Origin: Betaproteobacteria bacterium HGW-Betaproteobacteria-14
Lineage (GTDB): Bacteria; Pseudomonadota; Gammaproteobacteria; Burkholderiales; Rhodocyclaceae
Reading direction: 5' to 3'
DNA: 64,000 nucleotides
Assembly: GCA_002840845.1 (NCBI GenBank)
Contig: PHCS01000001.1
Span: forward strand, 85,340-149,339
The notes beneath the pieces are model-generated. The model had not been told where the DNA came from. It ran no database searches and worked only from the letters and a program-made list of their open reading frames with translations. Position numbers and translations under genes: made by a program. Of this stretch, positions 25,759-35,585 are shown piece by piece (the stretch's first letter is position 1; every line of letters starts with the position of its first letter).

Positions 25759-26317
25759 GCAGAAACGCATCGTGCTGGCGATTGGGCTGGTGAGCGCCTT
25801 TCCGATCGTCGCGGCGCTCTTTTTTTATTATGTCTCGCCGCCGGCAAGCCGCATGAATCATGGCGATCTGCTGCAGCCGACACAACTTCCCGCAAAGCCC
25901 TTGAAGCTGCTCGGTGGCGAGGAGTTCCGTTTTGAACAGCTGCGAGGCAAATGGCTTTTGCTGCAGATCGATTCGGGTGACTGTGGTTCACGTTGCAGGG
26001 AAAAGCTGTATGCGATGCGCCAGGTTCGCTTGGCGCAAGGAAAGGACATGGTCCGCCTGGAGCGCGTCTGGCTGCTGTCGGACAGCCACCGTCCTGCGCC
26101 GGACCTGCTGGCGGATTACGAGGGGACTTGGATGGTGTTTGCAGCAGGAAGCGACACGCTGACCTCGTTTCCTGCGCCGACGGATCGTACTGGACATCTG
26201 TATGTAGTGGATCCGCAAGGAAATCTCATGATGCGCTTTCCCGAGAAGCCCGATCCGACCCGCGTGATCAAGGATTTGCAGCGCCTGCTGCGCCCCTCCC
26301 GCATCGGCGCGGGTTGA
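25751..26317 (+). CDS. Membrane-anchored CxxxC protein, SCO-like but lacking the metal histidine
   Basis: 188 residues. One N-terminal helix (about 7-28) is followed by a thioredoxin-like fold. Cys78 and Cys82 in DCGSRC give a CxxxC motif placed as in SCO copper chaperones, and LYVVDPQGNLMMRF resembles the later SCO strand. The SCO His expected before that strand is absent. The family is conserved between SURF1 and heme A biosynthesis genes in Betaproteobacteria. A thiol or copper role in CuA maturation is plausible but unproven. Confidence 0.7.
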   Translation: MNKQKRIVLAIGLVSAFPIVAALFFYYVSPPASRMNHGDLLQPTQLPAKPLKLLGGEEFRFEQLRGKWLLLQIDSGDCGSRCREKLYAMRQVRLAQGKDMVRLERVWLLSDSHRPAPDLLADYEGTWMVFAAGSDTLTSFPAPTDRTGHLYVVDPQGNLMMRFPEKPDPTRVIKDLQRLLRPSRIGAG

Positions 26318-26406
26318 AACCTTGCTTCCTGCGGGTTTATTCCCGCAGCGGGCCGTGGTAAATTCCACGCTTTGAATCGGCGGACGTTCGCCATCCAGGG
26401 GTTCGC

Positions 26407-27303
26407 ATGAAGGCATTACCCTCACCCGAAAATACGCTGGGCTACCGCTTGTATCAGTATTTCCAGCTGACCAAGCCCCGGGTGGTTTCCCTCATCGTGT
26501 TCTGTGCGGTGATCGGCATGTTTCTCTCCGTGCCGGGCGCCGTGCCTCCCGTAGTTCTGGTTGCAGCCACCACCGGCATCGCCCTGGTTGCAGGCGCAGC
26601 GGCGGCAGTAAACTGCTTGATTGAGCAAAGAATAGACGCCGTCATGGCGCGCACGCGCGGCCGTCCTTTGCCGCGCGGCGAAGTGAACTCCCGGCAAACA
26701 CTGTTTTTTTCCGGCGTGATCGGTGGCATTGGCCTGTCCCTGCTGTACTGGTTCGTCAATCCATTGACCATGTGGCTGACCTTGGCGACGTTCGTCGGCT
26801 ACGCAATCATTTACACGATTTTTCTCAAGCCGGCGACGCCACAGAACATCGTGATCGGGGGTGCTTCTGGGGCCATGCCGCCGATATTGGGCTGGGCCGC
26901 CGTGACGGGCGAAGTGACCTCGGAGGCCCTCCTGCTCTTTCTCATCATATTCGTCTGGACGCCGCCGCATTTCTGGTCCCTTGCCCTCTATCGCACGCAG
27001 GAATATGCCAAGGCCGGCATGCCGATGCTGCCCGTGACCCATGGTCCGGAATACACGCGCCTGCAGATCCTGCTTTACACGATTCTCCTGGTCGGGGTGA
27101 CAATCATGCCTTTCGTCATCCAAATGAGCGGCTTGATCTATTTGGCCAGCGCATTGCTGCTGGGTAGCGTGTTCCTCGCCTACGCTATTCGGATGAAACT
27201 CGCCTACAGCGACAAACTGGCGCACAAGACATTCCGCTACTCCATCTGGTATCTGGCGGCGTTGTTTGCCGCTTTGCTGGTGGATCACTACTTCAGATTT
27301 TGA
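26407..27303 (+). CDS. ctaB: Protoheme IX farnesyltransferase (heme O synthase)
   Basis: 298 residues with about nine membrane helices. The prenyltransferase motif [18 protein letters not shown] and the later YTIFLKP region are diagnostic of UbiA-type CtaB/CyoE. It farnesylates heme b to heme o at the inner membrane. Heme A synthase (ctaA), which would convert heme o to heme a and normally sits just before ctaB, is not present here. The next gene overlaps its stop by one base. Confidence 0.95.
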   Translation: MKALPSPENTLGYRLYQYFQLTKPRVVSLIVFCAVIGMFLSVPGAVPPVVLVAATTGIALVAGAAAAVNCLIEQRIDAVMARTRGRPLPRGEVNSRQTLFFSGVIGGIGLSLLYWFVNPLTMWLTLATFVGYAIIYTIFLKPATPQNIVIGGASGAMPPILGWAAVTGEVTSEALLLFLIIFVWTPPHFWSLALYRTQEYAKAGMPMLPVTHGPEYTRLQILLYTILLVGVTIMPFVIQMSGLIYLASALLLGSVFLAYAIRMKLAYSDKLAHKTFRYSIWYLAALFAALLVDHYFRF

Positions 27304-27878
27304 TGATCCGACTGCTCCTTCTGACGCTGGCCCTGTTGCTGGCTGGTTGCGATACACAGCCACAATTCGGCAATACCGACATCAGCGCCGCCGGCTACGC
27401 GACGGATTTCGCCCTGACCGACCATAACGGCAAGCCCCGCACCATGGCGGATTTCCGCGGCAAGGCGGTGGTGATCTTCTTCGGCTACACGCAATGCCCG
27501 GATGTCTGCCCCACCACCATGACGGGCATGGCCGAGGCCATGAAACTGCTCGGCGAGGATGCAAGCAAGGTTCAGGTCCTCTTCGTGACAGTCGACCCCG
27601 AGCGGGATACACCGCAATTGCTGGCGCAATACGTTCCCGTCTTCAACCCGAGCTTCCTCGGGCTCTATGCCGATGCGCAGACCATTGCCAGGACGGCGCA
27701 GGAATTCCGCATTTTCTACAAGAAGCAGCCGGGCAGCACGCCCACGACCTACACGGTGGACCATACCGCAGGCAGCTATGTCTATGATCCTCAGGGCCGA
27801 CTCCGCCTCTACGTCAAGCATGGCGAGAAACCAGAAGTGATCGCCAAGGACCTCAGGCTTCTGATTGCCGGGAAGTAG
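27303..27878 (+). CDS. SCO1/SenC-family copper chaperone lipoprotein
   Basis: 191 residues. The signal peptide ends in lipobox LLAGC (Cys16). The thioredoxin fold carries CPDVC (Cys65, Cys69) and His154 in YTVDHTAGS, the full copper-binding set of SCO proteins. It delivers copper to the CuA site of subunit II. ATG 27303 overlaps the ctaB TGA (TGATG). A strong bidirectional terminator follows. Confidence 0.92.
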   Translation: MIRLLLLTLALLLAGCDTQPQFGNTDISAAGYATDFALTDHNGKPRTMADFRGKAVVIFFGYTQCPDVCPTTMTGMAEAMKLLGEDASKVQVLFVTVDPERDTPQLLAQYVPVFNPSFLGLYADAQTIARTAQEFRIFYKKQPGSTPTTYTVDHTAGSYVYDPQGRLRLYVKHGEKPEVIAKDLRLLIAGK

Positions 27879-27893
27879 GTCCGGGGCATAATG

Positions 27894-27934
27894 AAAAAAG
27901 GCCGCCGCGGGGCCCGCGGCGGCCTTTCTATTTT
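27894..27934. terminator. Bidirectional rho-independent terminator between SCO and rpoH
   Basis: An 11-12 bp GC stem (27900-27911 with 27913-27924, GGCCGCCGCGGG/CCCGCGGCGGCC) is flanked by AAAAAA on the left and TTTCTATTTT on the right, so it can end transcripts from both convergent genes. Confidence 0.9.
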
Positions 27935-27947
27935 CGCCGGCGCCTGG

Positions 27948-28802
27948 TCAGACGGTGTGCGCCAGCATGCCCTTCATCTTTTGCATGGCTTTTGCCTCGA
28001 TCTGACGGATGCGTTCGGCCGACACCCCGTACTCATCAGCCAGTTCATGCAGCGTTGCGGTGTCTTCCTCGGCGAGCCAGCGCCTTTCGATGATGCGGCG
28101 GCTGCGCGCGTCGAGGTGTGCCAGAGCCTGCTTCAGCCCTTCAGCCTGCAGATGCTCCATTTCGCGATTCGCCAGTGCCTCGGAGGGTTCTTCAGCCGGG
28201 TCGGCCAGATAGGCGATAGGGGCAAACGATTCCCCGTCATCATCAATCGTGCCGTCCATGGCAACATCCCGACCCGTCAGGCGCGTTTCCATTTCGCGCA
28301 CTTCTTCCGGCTTTACGCCGAGCTGCTTCGCCATGGCACCGACCTCATCGCCGCTCATGGTGTTGAGGCCTTGCTTGAGGCTGCGCAAGTTGAAGAAGAG
28401 TTTCCGCTGCGCCTTGGTCGTGGCGATTTTCACCAGACGCCAGTTACGCAGGATGTACTCGTGGATTTCGGCCTTGATCCAATGGATAGCGAAGGACACC
28501 AGACGCACGCCGCGCTCAGGATCGTAGCGCTTGACCGCCTTCATCAGTCCGACGTTTCCTTCTTGAATGAGGTCGGCATGCGGCAGACCATAGCCCAGAT
28601 AGCCTCGCGCCACCGAAACCACCAGACGCAAATGCGACAGCACCAGCCCGCGCGCCGCCTCGATGTCGCCATCCTGGCGGAATTTCCGCGCCAAACCGAT
28701 CTCCTCTGCTTCAGTGAGGAGCGGAAAGCGGTTGGCCGCCTGAATATAGCTTTCCAGATTGCCAACTGCGACGGGTACGGGCAAATTCATCGAATAAGTC
28801 AT
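27948..28802 (-). CDS. rpoH: RNA polymerase heat-shock sigma factor, sigma-32
   Basis: 284 residues, the usual RpoH length. Region 2 has NLRLVVSVAR-like LSHLRLVVSVARGYLGYG, and the RpoH box QRKLFFNLR is present, unique to sigma-32. Region 4.2 ends with a helix-turn-helix at YGVSAERIRQIEAKA. It directs transcription of heat-shock genes. AGGAGG precedes ATG 28802 at good spacing; a second ATG at 28790 is also usable. A perfect CIRCE operator and a sigma-32-like promoter lie directly upstream. ftsX-ftsE-ftsY come before it on the same strand. Confidence 0.96.
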   Translation of the reverse strand: MTYSMNLPVPVAVGNLESYIQAANRFPLLTEAEEIGLARKFRQDGDIEAARGLVLSHLRLVVSVARGYLGYGLPHADLIQEGNVGLMKAVKRYDPERGVRLVSFAIHWIKAEIHEYILRNWRLVKIATTKAQRKLFFNLRSLKQGLNTMSGDEVGAMAKQLGVKPEEVREMETRLTGRDVAMDGTIDDDGESFAPIAYLADPAEEPSEALANREMEHLQAEGLKQALAHLDARSRRIIERRWLAEEDTATLHELADEYGVSAERIRQIEAKAMQKMKGMLAHTV

Positions 28803-28826
28803 ATGAGTCAGCCTCCTGAAATAATT

Positions 28827-28853
28827 TTAGCACTCCTAACAGTAGAGTGCTAA
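28827..28853. promoter_or_regulatory. CIRCE operator (HrcA binding site) upstream of rpoH
   Basis: TTAGCACTC-N9-GAGTGCTAA is a full match to the CIRCE consensus. It lies 25 bases before the rpoH start, overlapping the expected transcription start. HrcA repressor binding here would place sigma-32 synthesis under HrcA control. hrcA itself is outside this window. Confidence 0.95.
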
Positions 28854-28878
28854 TGGGGCGCGAAGTTCCCTTGTCATG
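28851..28878 (-). promoter_or_regulatory. Possible sigma-32-type promoter of rpoH
   Basis: On the minus strand, CATGACA (28872-28878) and CCCCATTA (28851-28858) are separated by 13 bases. The -10 part agrees well with the sigma-32 consensus CCCCATnT, and the -35 part matches CTTGAAA at five of seven positions. The -10 overlaps the edge of CIRCE. A TATAAT at 28895-28900 may mark a separate housekeeping start. Confidence 0.45.
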
Positions 28879-28909
28879 TTACATTTAACATATTGATTAT
28901 ATTAATTAA

Positions 28910-29806
28910 TTAATCGCGCAAGTGGCGCGCAAGGGATAGCCAAGACCCTGCCCAGCCAAGCAGGGCGGCCATGCCCAAAAGCAGGGTCGAATCCGCCAGG
29001 GAAAGCGGGTGCAGCACCAACTCGAATCCATATAACGAGGCCAGTTCTGCCACTGGTTTGCGCAATAACCAGGTAGCGCAAAATACGGACAGCCAGGCGA
29101 CCAAGCCACCGGACAGGCCCTGCAAGGCACCATAGTAATAGAACGGCCTGCGGATGAAGGCGTCGGTAGCGCCGAGTAGCCGGCTCACTTCAATTTCTGC
29201 ACCCTGAGTGAGGATTTGCAGGCGGATGGTGTTGAAAGTGACTGCGACGAGTGCCATGCCCAGTGCCACGGCTAGCAGGGTAACCACCAACCGTATTAGG
29301 CGAAGCAGGGCGTCGAGCTTTTTCACCCAGGCTGAATCGAGCTGTACGTGCTCGACCCCGGGATAGCTCACAAACTCGGCACGCATGCCCTCCAGGACAT
29401 CCGGGGTCTCGTTGCGCGGCAGCACGATGAAGGCATCGGGAAAAGGATTGCGCGGCAGACTCTCTATGACCTCGCCGATGCCTTCGCTCTGCTTGAACCG
29501 ACGCAATGTTTCTTCGCGCGGGACCAGGCGCACCTCATGCGTTTGCGGGTGGTTTCTGAGGCGCGCCTCGATCTCGCCGACTTCCTTTTTTCCTGCTTCC
29601 AGCGCCATGAATACGGAAATCTGCGGAGCCGCCGCGATGCGTTGCAGGAGGTGCTGGAAATTGACAAGCAGCATGTTGCCGCCCGCCGGAAGAGCGAGAG
29701 CGATGCCCACGACCAAGGCGCCCAGCAGCGTATTGACCGGTGTGGCGACCAGACGCCGCAACGCCTGTTCGGCGGCCTTGTGATGGTGCAGCAGCCAGCC
29801 CTTCAT
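28910..29806 (-). CDS. ftsX: Cell division ABC transporter permease FtsX
   Basis: 298 residues with four membrane helices. A cytoplasmic N-terminus (HHHKAAEQALRRL) precedes helix one, the periplasmic domain follows (about 60-170), and three C-terminal helices close the protein. FtsX with FtsE couples the divisome to peptidoglycan hydrolases. It lies 46 bases after ftsE on the same strand. Confidence 0.94.
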   Translation of the reverse strand: MKGWLLHHHKAAEQALRRLVATPVNTLLGALVVGIALALPAGGNMLLVNFQHLLQRIAAAPQISVFMALEAGKKEVGEIEARLRNHPQTHEVRLVPREETLRRFKQSEGIGEVIESLPRNPFPDAFIVLPRNETPDVLEGMRAEFVSYPGVEHVQLDSAWVKKLDALLRLIRLVVTLLAVALGMALVAVTFNTIRLQILTQGAEIEVSRLLGATDAFIRRPFYYYGALQGLSGGLVAWLSVFCATWLLRKPVAELASLYGFELVLHPLSLADSTLLLGMAALLGWAGSWLSLARHLRD

Positions 29807-29852
29807 TGCACCTTCCTTCGGAGCGCCGGCAGCCAGTAATCGCGCCGACCGC

Positions 29853-30506
29853 TCATTGCGCGATTCTGCCGTGGGAAAGCGATACGCGGCGCGTCATGAA
29901 GGGAGCGAACAGCGATTCGTGGTGGGTGGCCACCAGCACGGTGACGCCGACCTGGTTGAACGAATGAAGTACCGCGACGATATCGCGTGCGGTAGGTTCG
30001 TCGAGATGCGCAGTGGGTTCATCGGCGATCAGGATCGAGGGCCGCGCCACCACTGCGCGGGCGATCGACAGGCGCTGCTGTTCACCCCCCGAGAGCGCTA
30101 CTGGCATGGCCTTTTCGCGCTCCAGCAATCCGACCTTGTCGAGCGCCGCGCGTACGCGCCGGCCTGCATCGCGGGGCGGCACGCCGGCAATGGCCAGCGG
30201 CAGCATGACGTTGCTGAAAACGCTGCGATCGTAGAGCAGTTTCTGATCCTGGAAGATCATGCCGAGGTTGCGCCGCAAAAAGGGCACGGCGGCACGCTTG
30301 AGCGCCGAGACATTCTGTCCATTGACGACAACCACACCCTGCGTCGGGCGCTCGATGGCGGGAATGAGCTTGAGCAAAGTGCTTTTGCCGGCGCCGGAAT
30401 GGCCCGAGAGGATCACCATCTCGCCTGACTCGATGGCCAGCGTCAGGTCAGCCAGTGCCGTAATCCCGCCTGGGTAGCGCTTGCCGACCTGCTCGAAGCG
30501 GATCAT
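29853..30506 (-). CDS. ftsE: Cell division ATP-binding protein FtsE
   Basis: 217 residues, the normal FtsE length. Walker A GHSGAGKST, ABC signature LSGGEQQR, Walker B ILIADEPTAHLD and the switch histidine in VATHHE are all intact. FtsE powers FtsX conformational change. Its ATG overlaps the ftsY stop (ATGA). Confidence 0.95.
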   Translation of the reverse strand: MIRFEQVGKRYPGGITALADLTLAIESGEMVILSGHSGAGKSTLLKLIPAIERPTQGVVVVNGQNVSALKRAAVPFLRRNLGMIFQDQKLLYDRSVFSNVMLPLAIAGVPPRDAGRRVRAALDKVGLLEREKAMPVALSGGEQQRLSIARAVVARPSILIADEPTAHLDEPTARDIVAVLHSFNQVGVTVLVATHHESLFAPFMTRRVSLSHGRIAQ

Positions 30507-31477
30507 GGATTCGGCGACTCGAATAGCGCGTCTGCGAATTCGCGCGCCGAGAACGGCTGAAGATCGTCGATGCCTTCTCCGATCCCAATATAGCGAAGCG
30601 CTATTGGGTGGCCTGCCGGCTGCTGGCGTGCAATGGCTGCGATGACGCCACCCTTTGCTGTGCCATCCAGCTTGGTGACGACAAGGCCGGTTATGCCGAC
30701 AGCCGCATCGAATGCCTTGACCTGGGCCAGCGCGTTCTGTCCGATGTTGGCATCGAGCACCAGCAGAACTTCATGCGGCGCAGCGGGTTCCGCTTTGGCG
30801 ATGACGCGTTTCACCTTCGCAATTTCTTCCATCAGGTGCAGCTGGGTCGGCAACCGGCCGGCGGTGTCCGCCAGCACCACGTCGATGCCGCGCGCCTTGG
30901 CGGCGTTCACCGCATCGAATATGACAGCTGCGGAATCGCCCGACTCCTGTGCGATGACCGTGACGTCGTTGCGCTCCCCCCAGATGGCCAGCTGTTCCCT
31001 TGCCGCTGCGCGAAAGGTGTCTCCGGCAGCCAGGAGCACGGATTTGCCCTTGGCTTGCAGATGTTTTGCAAGTTTGCCAATGGACGTCGTCTTGCCCGAG
31101 CCGTTCACGCCGACGATCATGATGATGAAGGGCGTGTGGGCGGAAACATCCAGAGGTTGCTCCATCGGTTTGAGCAGTTGCACCAGGATGCCGGCCAGCG
31201 CATCGCGCAACTGTGCGCCGGTTTCCAGCTTGTCGCGTCGCACGGCCGTCCTCAGTTCGTCGAGCAGGTAGCGTGTGGCCTCGACGCCGACGTCGGCCAT
31301 GAGCAGGGTGGTTTCCAATTCCTCGAGCATCTCGTCGTCGATGCGACCGCGGCCGAAGAGGCCGGATAACTGGCCGCCGAATTGGGCGCGCGTGCGCGCG
31401 AGCCCGGCCTTGAGGCGCTCGGCCCAGGATGGGCGCGGCGTAGCGGGGGAATCGGATTTCTTCAGGAACCCAAGCAT
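30503..31477 (-). CDS. ftsY: Signal recognition particle receptor FtsY
   Basis: 324 residues from ATG 31477 (MLGFLKKSD). The NG domain has GVNGSGKTTSIGKL (G1), DTAGRLPTQ (G3) and VTKLDGTAKGG (G4). The acidic A domain is very short, as in many Betaproteobacteria. FtsY docks ribosome-SRP complexes at the membrane. An upstream in-frame extension to 31588 would overlap the promoter region of the divergent protease gene and lacks homologous character, so I favour 31477. Confidence 0.92.
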   Translation of the reverse strand: MLGFLKKSDSPATPRPSWAERLKAGLARTRAQFGGQLSGLFGRGRIDDEMLEELETTLLMADVGVEATRYLLDELRTAVRRDKLETGAQLRDALAGILVQLLKPMEQPLDVSAHTPFIIMIVGVNGSGKTTSIGKLAKHLQAKGKSVLLAAGDTFRAAAREQLAIWGERNDVTVIAQESGDSAAVIFDAVNAAKARGIDVVLADTAGRLPTQLHLMEEIAKVKRVIAKAEPAAPHEVLLVLDANIGQNALAQVKAFDAAVGITGLVVTKLDGTAKGGVIAAIARQQPAGHPIALRYIGIGEGIDDLQPFSAREFADALFESPNP

Positions 31478-31560
31478 GGATGAGGCTGTCAGTATCGGCA
31501 CGGGGCCTATCCCCGTGCGAGAATGGTGAAACAATTTTATCAGATGCGGGAACCCCCCCC

Positions 31561-32919
31561 ATGATGGGAAGACAGTTGATTGTGGCATTGTTGGCCTTGG
31601 CGGCAGCGACCGCGTGGGCCAATCCCTACGAAAAGACCCTGGCCAATGGCCTGCGCATCATCGTGCAGGAAGATCACCGCGCGCCGACCGCGGTGCACAT
31701 GGTCTGGTATCGCGCAGGCAGCATGGATGAGGTGGATGGCACTTCCGGGGTCGCCCATGTTCTCGAACACATGATGTTCAAGGGCACCAAGAACCTCAAG
31801 CCGGGCGAATTCAACAAGCGCGTGGCCGCAGCAGGAGGGCGGGACAATGCCTTCACCAGCCTCGACTACACCGCCTATTTCCAGCAAGTGCCGACCAGCC
31901 GCCTTGGCGAGATGATGGCGCTGGAGGCCGACCGCATGGCCAACCTGGTGCTCGACCCGAAGGATTTCGAGCAGGAGATCAGGGTCGTCATGGAGGAGCG
32001 TCGACTGCGCACCGAGGACAACCCGCAGGCCCTGGTTTACGAGAAGCAGATGGCCGCCGCCTTCCAGGCGCACCCCTATCGCCGTCCCATCATCGGCTGG
32101 ATGAACGATCTGGAGAACATGACGGCGGCGGATGCGCGCGAGTGGTACCGTCGCTGGTATGCGCCGAACAACGCCTACGTGATCATTGTCGGCGATGTGC
32201 GGCATGAAGCGGCATTCCGCCTTGCGGAGAAACACTACGGCAAGATTCCGCGACGCACCCTTCCCGGGCGCAAGCCGCAAATCGAGCCGGCGCAAGTGGG
32301 CATCAAGCGCATCACCGTCAAGGCGCCCGCAAAGCTGCCCTATCTTGTCATGGCCTGGAAGGCGCCGGCCTTGCGGGACGTCGACAAGGAGCGTGAGCCA
32401 TATGCCCTGGAAGTGCTGGCTGCCGTGCTCGACGGACACGATGGCGCGCGTTTTGCCCGAAACCTGGTGCGCGGATCGAGAATCGCCGTTTCCGCCGGCG
32501 CCGGCTACGATGCCACGGTGCGCGGCGAAGCGCTCTTCGTCGTCAGCGGCACGCCGACCGAGGGCAGGACCGTGGCCGAGTTGGAAACAGCGCTGCGTGA
32601 GGAAATTGCCCGCGTTGCCCGTGAAGGTGTCAGCGTGCAGGAACTGGAGCGCGTCAAGACGCAAACGATCGCCGCGCAGGTCTACAAACGGGATTCGATG
32701 ATGGCGCAGGCCATGGAGATCGGCCGCATCGAGGCCGCCGGCTTCCGCTGGCGCGACATCGACGCTTTGCTGGAGAAGATCCGCAGCGTGACTGCGGATG
32801 AGGTGCAGGCAGTGGCGAGGAAGTACTTCGACGATGCCCGCCTGACCGTCGCGACGCTCGACCCGCAGCCGTTGCCGGAAGGAACGCCGCCAAAGTCAGC
32901 CTCCGCAATACGGCATTGA
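31561..32919 (+). CDS. M16-family zinc protease, catalytic member
   Basis: 452 residues. The signal peptide ends at about AWA (residue 20). The inverted zinc motif HVLEH is at 66-70, with the distal Glu in the EEIRVVMEERR-like helix (VMEERRL), so the protease is probably active in the periplasm. The second M16 domain follows in the same chain. It is paired with a non-catalytic M16 protein immediately downstream. ATG 31561 directly follows a run of eight C bases. Confidence 0.9.
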   Translation: MMGRQLIVALLALAAATAWANPYEKTLANGLRIIVQEDHRAPTAVHMVWYRAGSMDEVDGTSGVAHVLEHMMFKGTKNLKPGEFNKRVAAAGGRDNAFTSLDYTAYFQQVPTSRLGEMMALEADRMANLVLDPKDFEQEIRVVMEERRLRTEDNPQALVYEKQMAAAFQAHPYRRPIIGWMNDLENMTAADAREWYRRWYAPNNAYVIIVGDVRHEAAFRLAEKHYGKIPRRTLPGRKPQIEPAQVGIKRITVKAPAKLPYLVMAWKAPALRDVDKEREPYALEVLAAVLDGHDGARFARNLVRGSRIAVSAGAGYDATVRGEALFVVSGTPTEGRTVAELETALREEIARVAREGVSVQELERVKTQTIAAQVYKRDSMMAQAMEIGRIEAAGFRWRDIDALLEKIRSVTADEVQAVARKYFDDARLTVATLDPQPLPEGTPPKSASAIRH

Positions 32920-32930
32920 ACGGAGACTCC

Positions 32931-34220
32931 ATGAAGAAACTGCTACTGGCTTGCCTGCTGGGCGCCGCCGCTTCGCTCACCCAGGCGGGCGCGAAGATCG
33001 AGCATTGGACTACGCCTTCGGGTGCGCGGGCGTATTTTGTCGAGAGTCGCGTCGTTCCCATCGTGGACGTACAGATCGAGTTTGCCGCCGGTTCGGCCTA
33101 TGCGCCGCCGGGCAAGGAAGGTCTGGCTGGGCTTACGCGGGGCCTGCTCGACATGGGAGCGGGCGATCTTGACGAGGAAATGATCGCCGACCGGCTCGCC
33201 GACATCGGTGCGCGGCTGGGCGGCGGCGTCGATCTGGACCGTGCAGGCATATCCCTGCGCAGTTTGTCCTCGAAGCACGAACTCGAGGCGGGGCTGGATT
33301 TGCTACGGCTGGTGCTGCAGCGTCCGACTTTTCCTGCAGCGGCACTGGAACGCGAGAAGACGCGCGGCATTGCAGGCATCAAGGAATCCGACACGCGACC
33401 GGCGAGCATTGCCGCCAAGCGCTTTTCCGCGGAGCTGTACCCCGGGCACCCCTACGGCCGCCGCGCCACGGTGGATAGCATGGAAAATATCACCCGTGAA
33501 GACTTGCTGAAGTTCTTCCGCGCCCACTACGGCGCCCGCCGCGCTGTCGTCTCCATCATCGGCGATCTGTCGCGTGCCGAAGCCGAATCGATCGCCCAGC
33601 GCCTGACGGAAGGACTGCCGGATGCGCCTGCAGAAGTCAGCCTGCCGGATACGGCGATGCCGGTGCGCAGCACCGTGCGCATTGATCATCCTGCCAGCCA
33701 GGCGCACATCCACATCGGCGTGCCTGCAGTGCGCCGCGGCGACCCGGACTACATCCCATTGCTGGTCGGCAATTACATCCTTGGCGGCGGCGGCTTCGTC
33801 TCGCGCCTGATGAAGGAAGTGCGCGAGAAGCGCGGCTACGCTTACAGTGTCTACAGCTATTTTCAGCCGCTGAAGCAGCCCGGCCCCTTCCAGATTGGAT
33901 TGCAGACCAAGCGCGAACAGGCTGGGGAAGCGCTCAAGGTGGTCGAGGAAGTGCTGGCCGAATTCCTTGCCCGCGGTCCGACCGAGGTGGAACTGAAGGC
34001 GGCGCGGCGCAATCTTGCCGACGGCTTTCCGCTGCGCATCGACAGCAATCGCAAGCTGCTCGAATATCTCTCGGTGATCGGCTTTTACGGCCTGCCGCTC
34101 AGCTATCTCGACGATTTTCCCCGCAAGGTCGAAGCGGTGACTGTCGCTGACATCCGTGCAGCTTTTGCACGACACGTGAAACCCGAGCACTTCGTGACGG
34201 TGATCGTCGCAGGGGATTGA
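32931..34220 (+). CDS. M16-family protein, non-catalytic partner
   Basis: 429 residues with a signal peptide ending about TQAG. Where HxxEH would lie the sequence reads GLAGLTRGLLDMGA, so the zinc site is lost, while the substrate-binding Arg/Tyr motif EKRGYAYSVYSYF is kept. Pairs of active and inactive M16 proteins form heterodimers like mitochondrial processing peptidase. ATG 32931 is preceded by CGGAG. It starts 12 bases after the active gene. Confidence 0.9.
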   Translation: MKKLLLACLLGAAASLTQAGAKIEHWTTPSGARAYFVESRVVPIVDVQIEFAAGSAYAPPGKEGLAGLTRGLLDMGAGDLDEEMIADRLADIGARLGGGVDLDRAGISLRSLSSKHELEAGLDLLRLVLQRPTFPAAALEREKTRGIAGIKESDTRPASIAAKRFSAELYPGHPYGRRATVDSMENITREDLLKFFRAHYGARRAVVSIIGDLSRAEAESIAQRLTEGLPDAPAEVSLPDTAMPVRSTVRIDHPASQAHIHIGVPAVRRGDPDYIPLLVGNYILGGGGFVSRLMKEVREKRGYAYSVYSYFQPLKQPGPFQIGLQTKREQAGEALKVVEEVLAEFLARGPTEVELKAARRNLADGFPLRIDSNRKLLEYLSVIGFYGLPLSYLDDFPRKVEAVTVADIRAAFARHVKPEHFVTVIVAGD

Positions 34221-34225
34221 GCGCG

Positions 34226-35521
<1,296 letters not shown>

Positions 35522-35585
35522 GCATGGTCCGGCACCCAGCCCGATAGAAGCGTCTGCGCCTCTCGGACAGCGAAGTGGGCAGCTT

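Noticed and set aside
31498..31518. Hairpin GCACGGGG/CCCCGTGC between ftsY and the M16 protease genes as an operator or terminator
   Set aside because: No T-tract on either strand and no known operator match; left as an unexplained short inverted repeat.
32931..34220. Second M16 protein as a damaged gene because it lacks HxxEH
   Set aside because: Inactive M16 partners are a normal part of this family, the frame is intact, and the Arg/Tyr substrate motif is kept.
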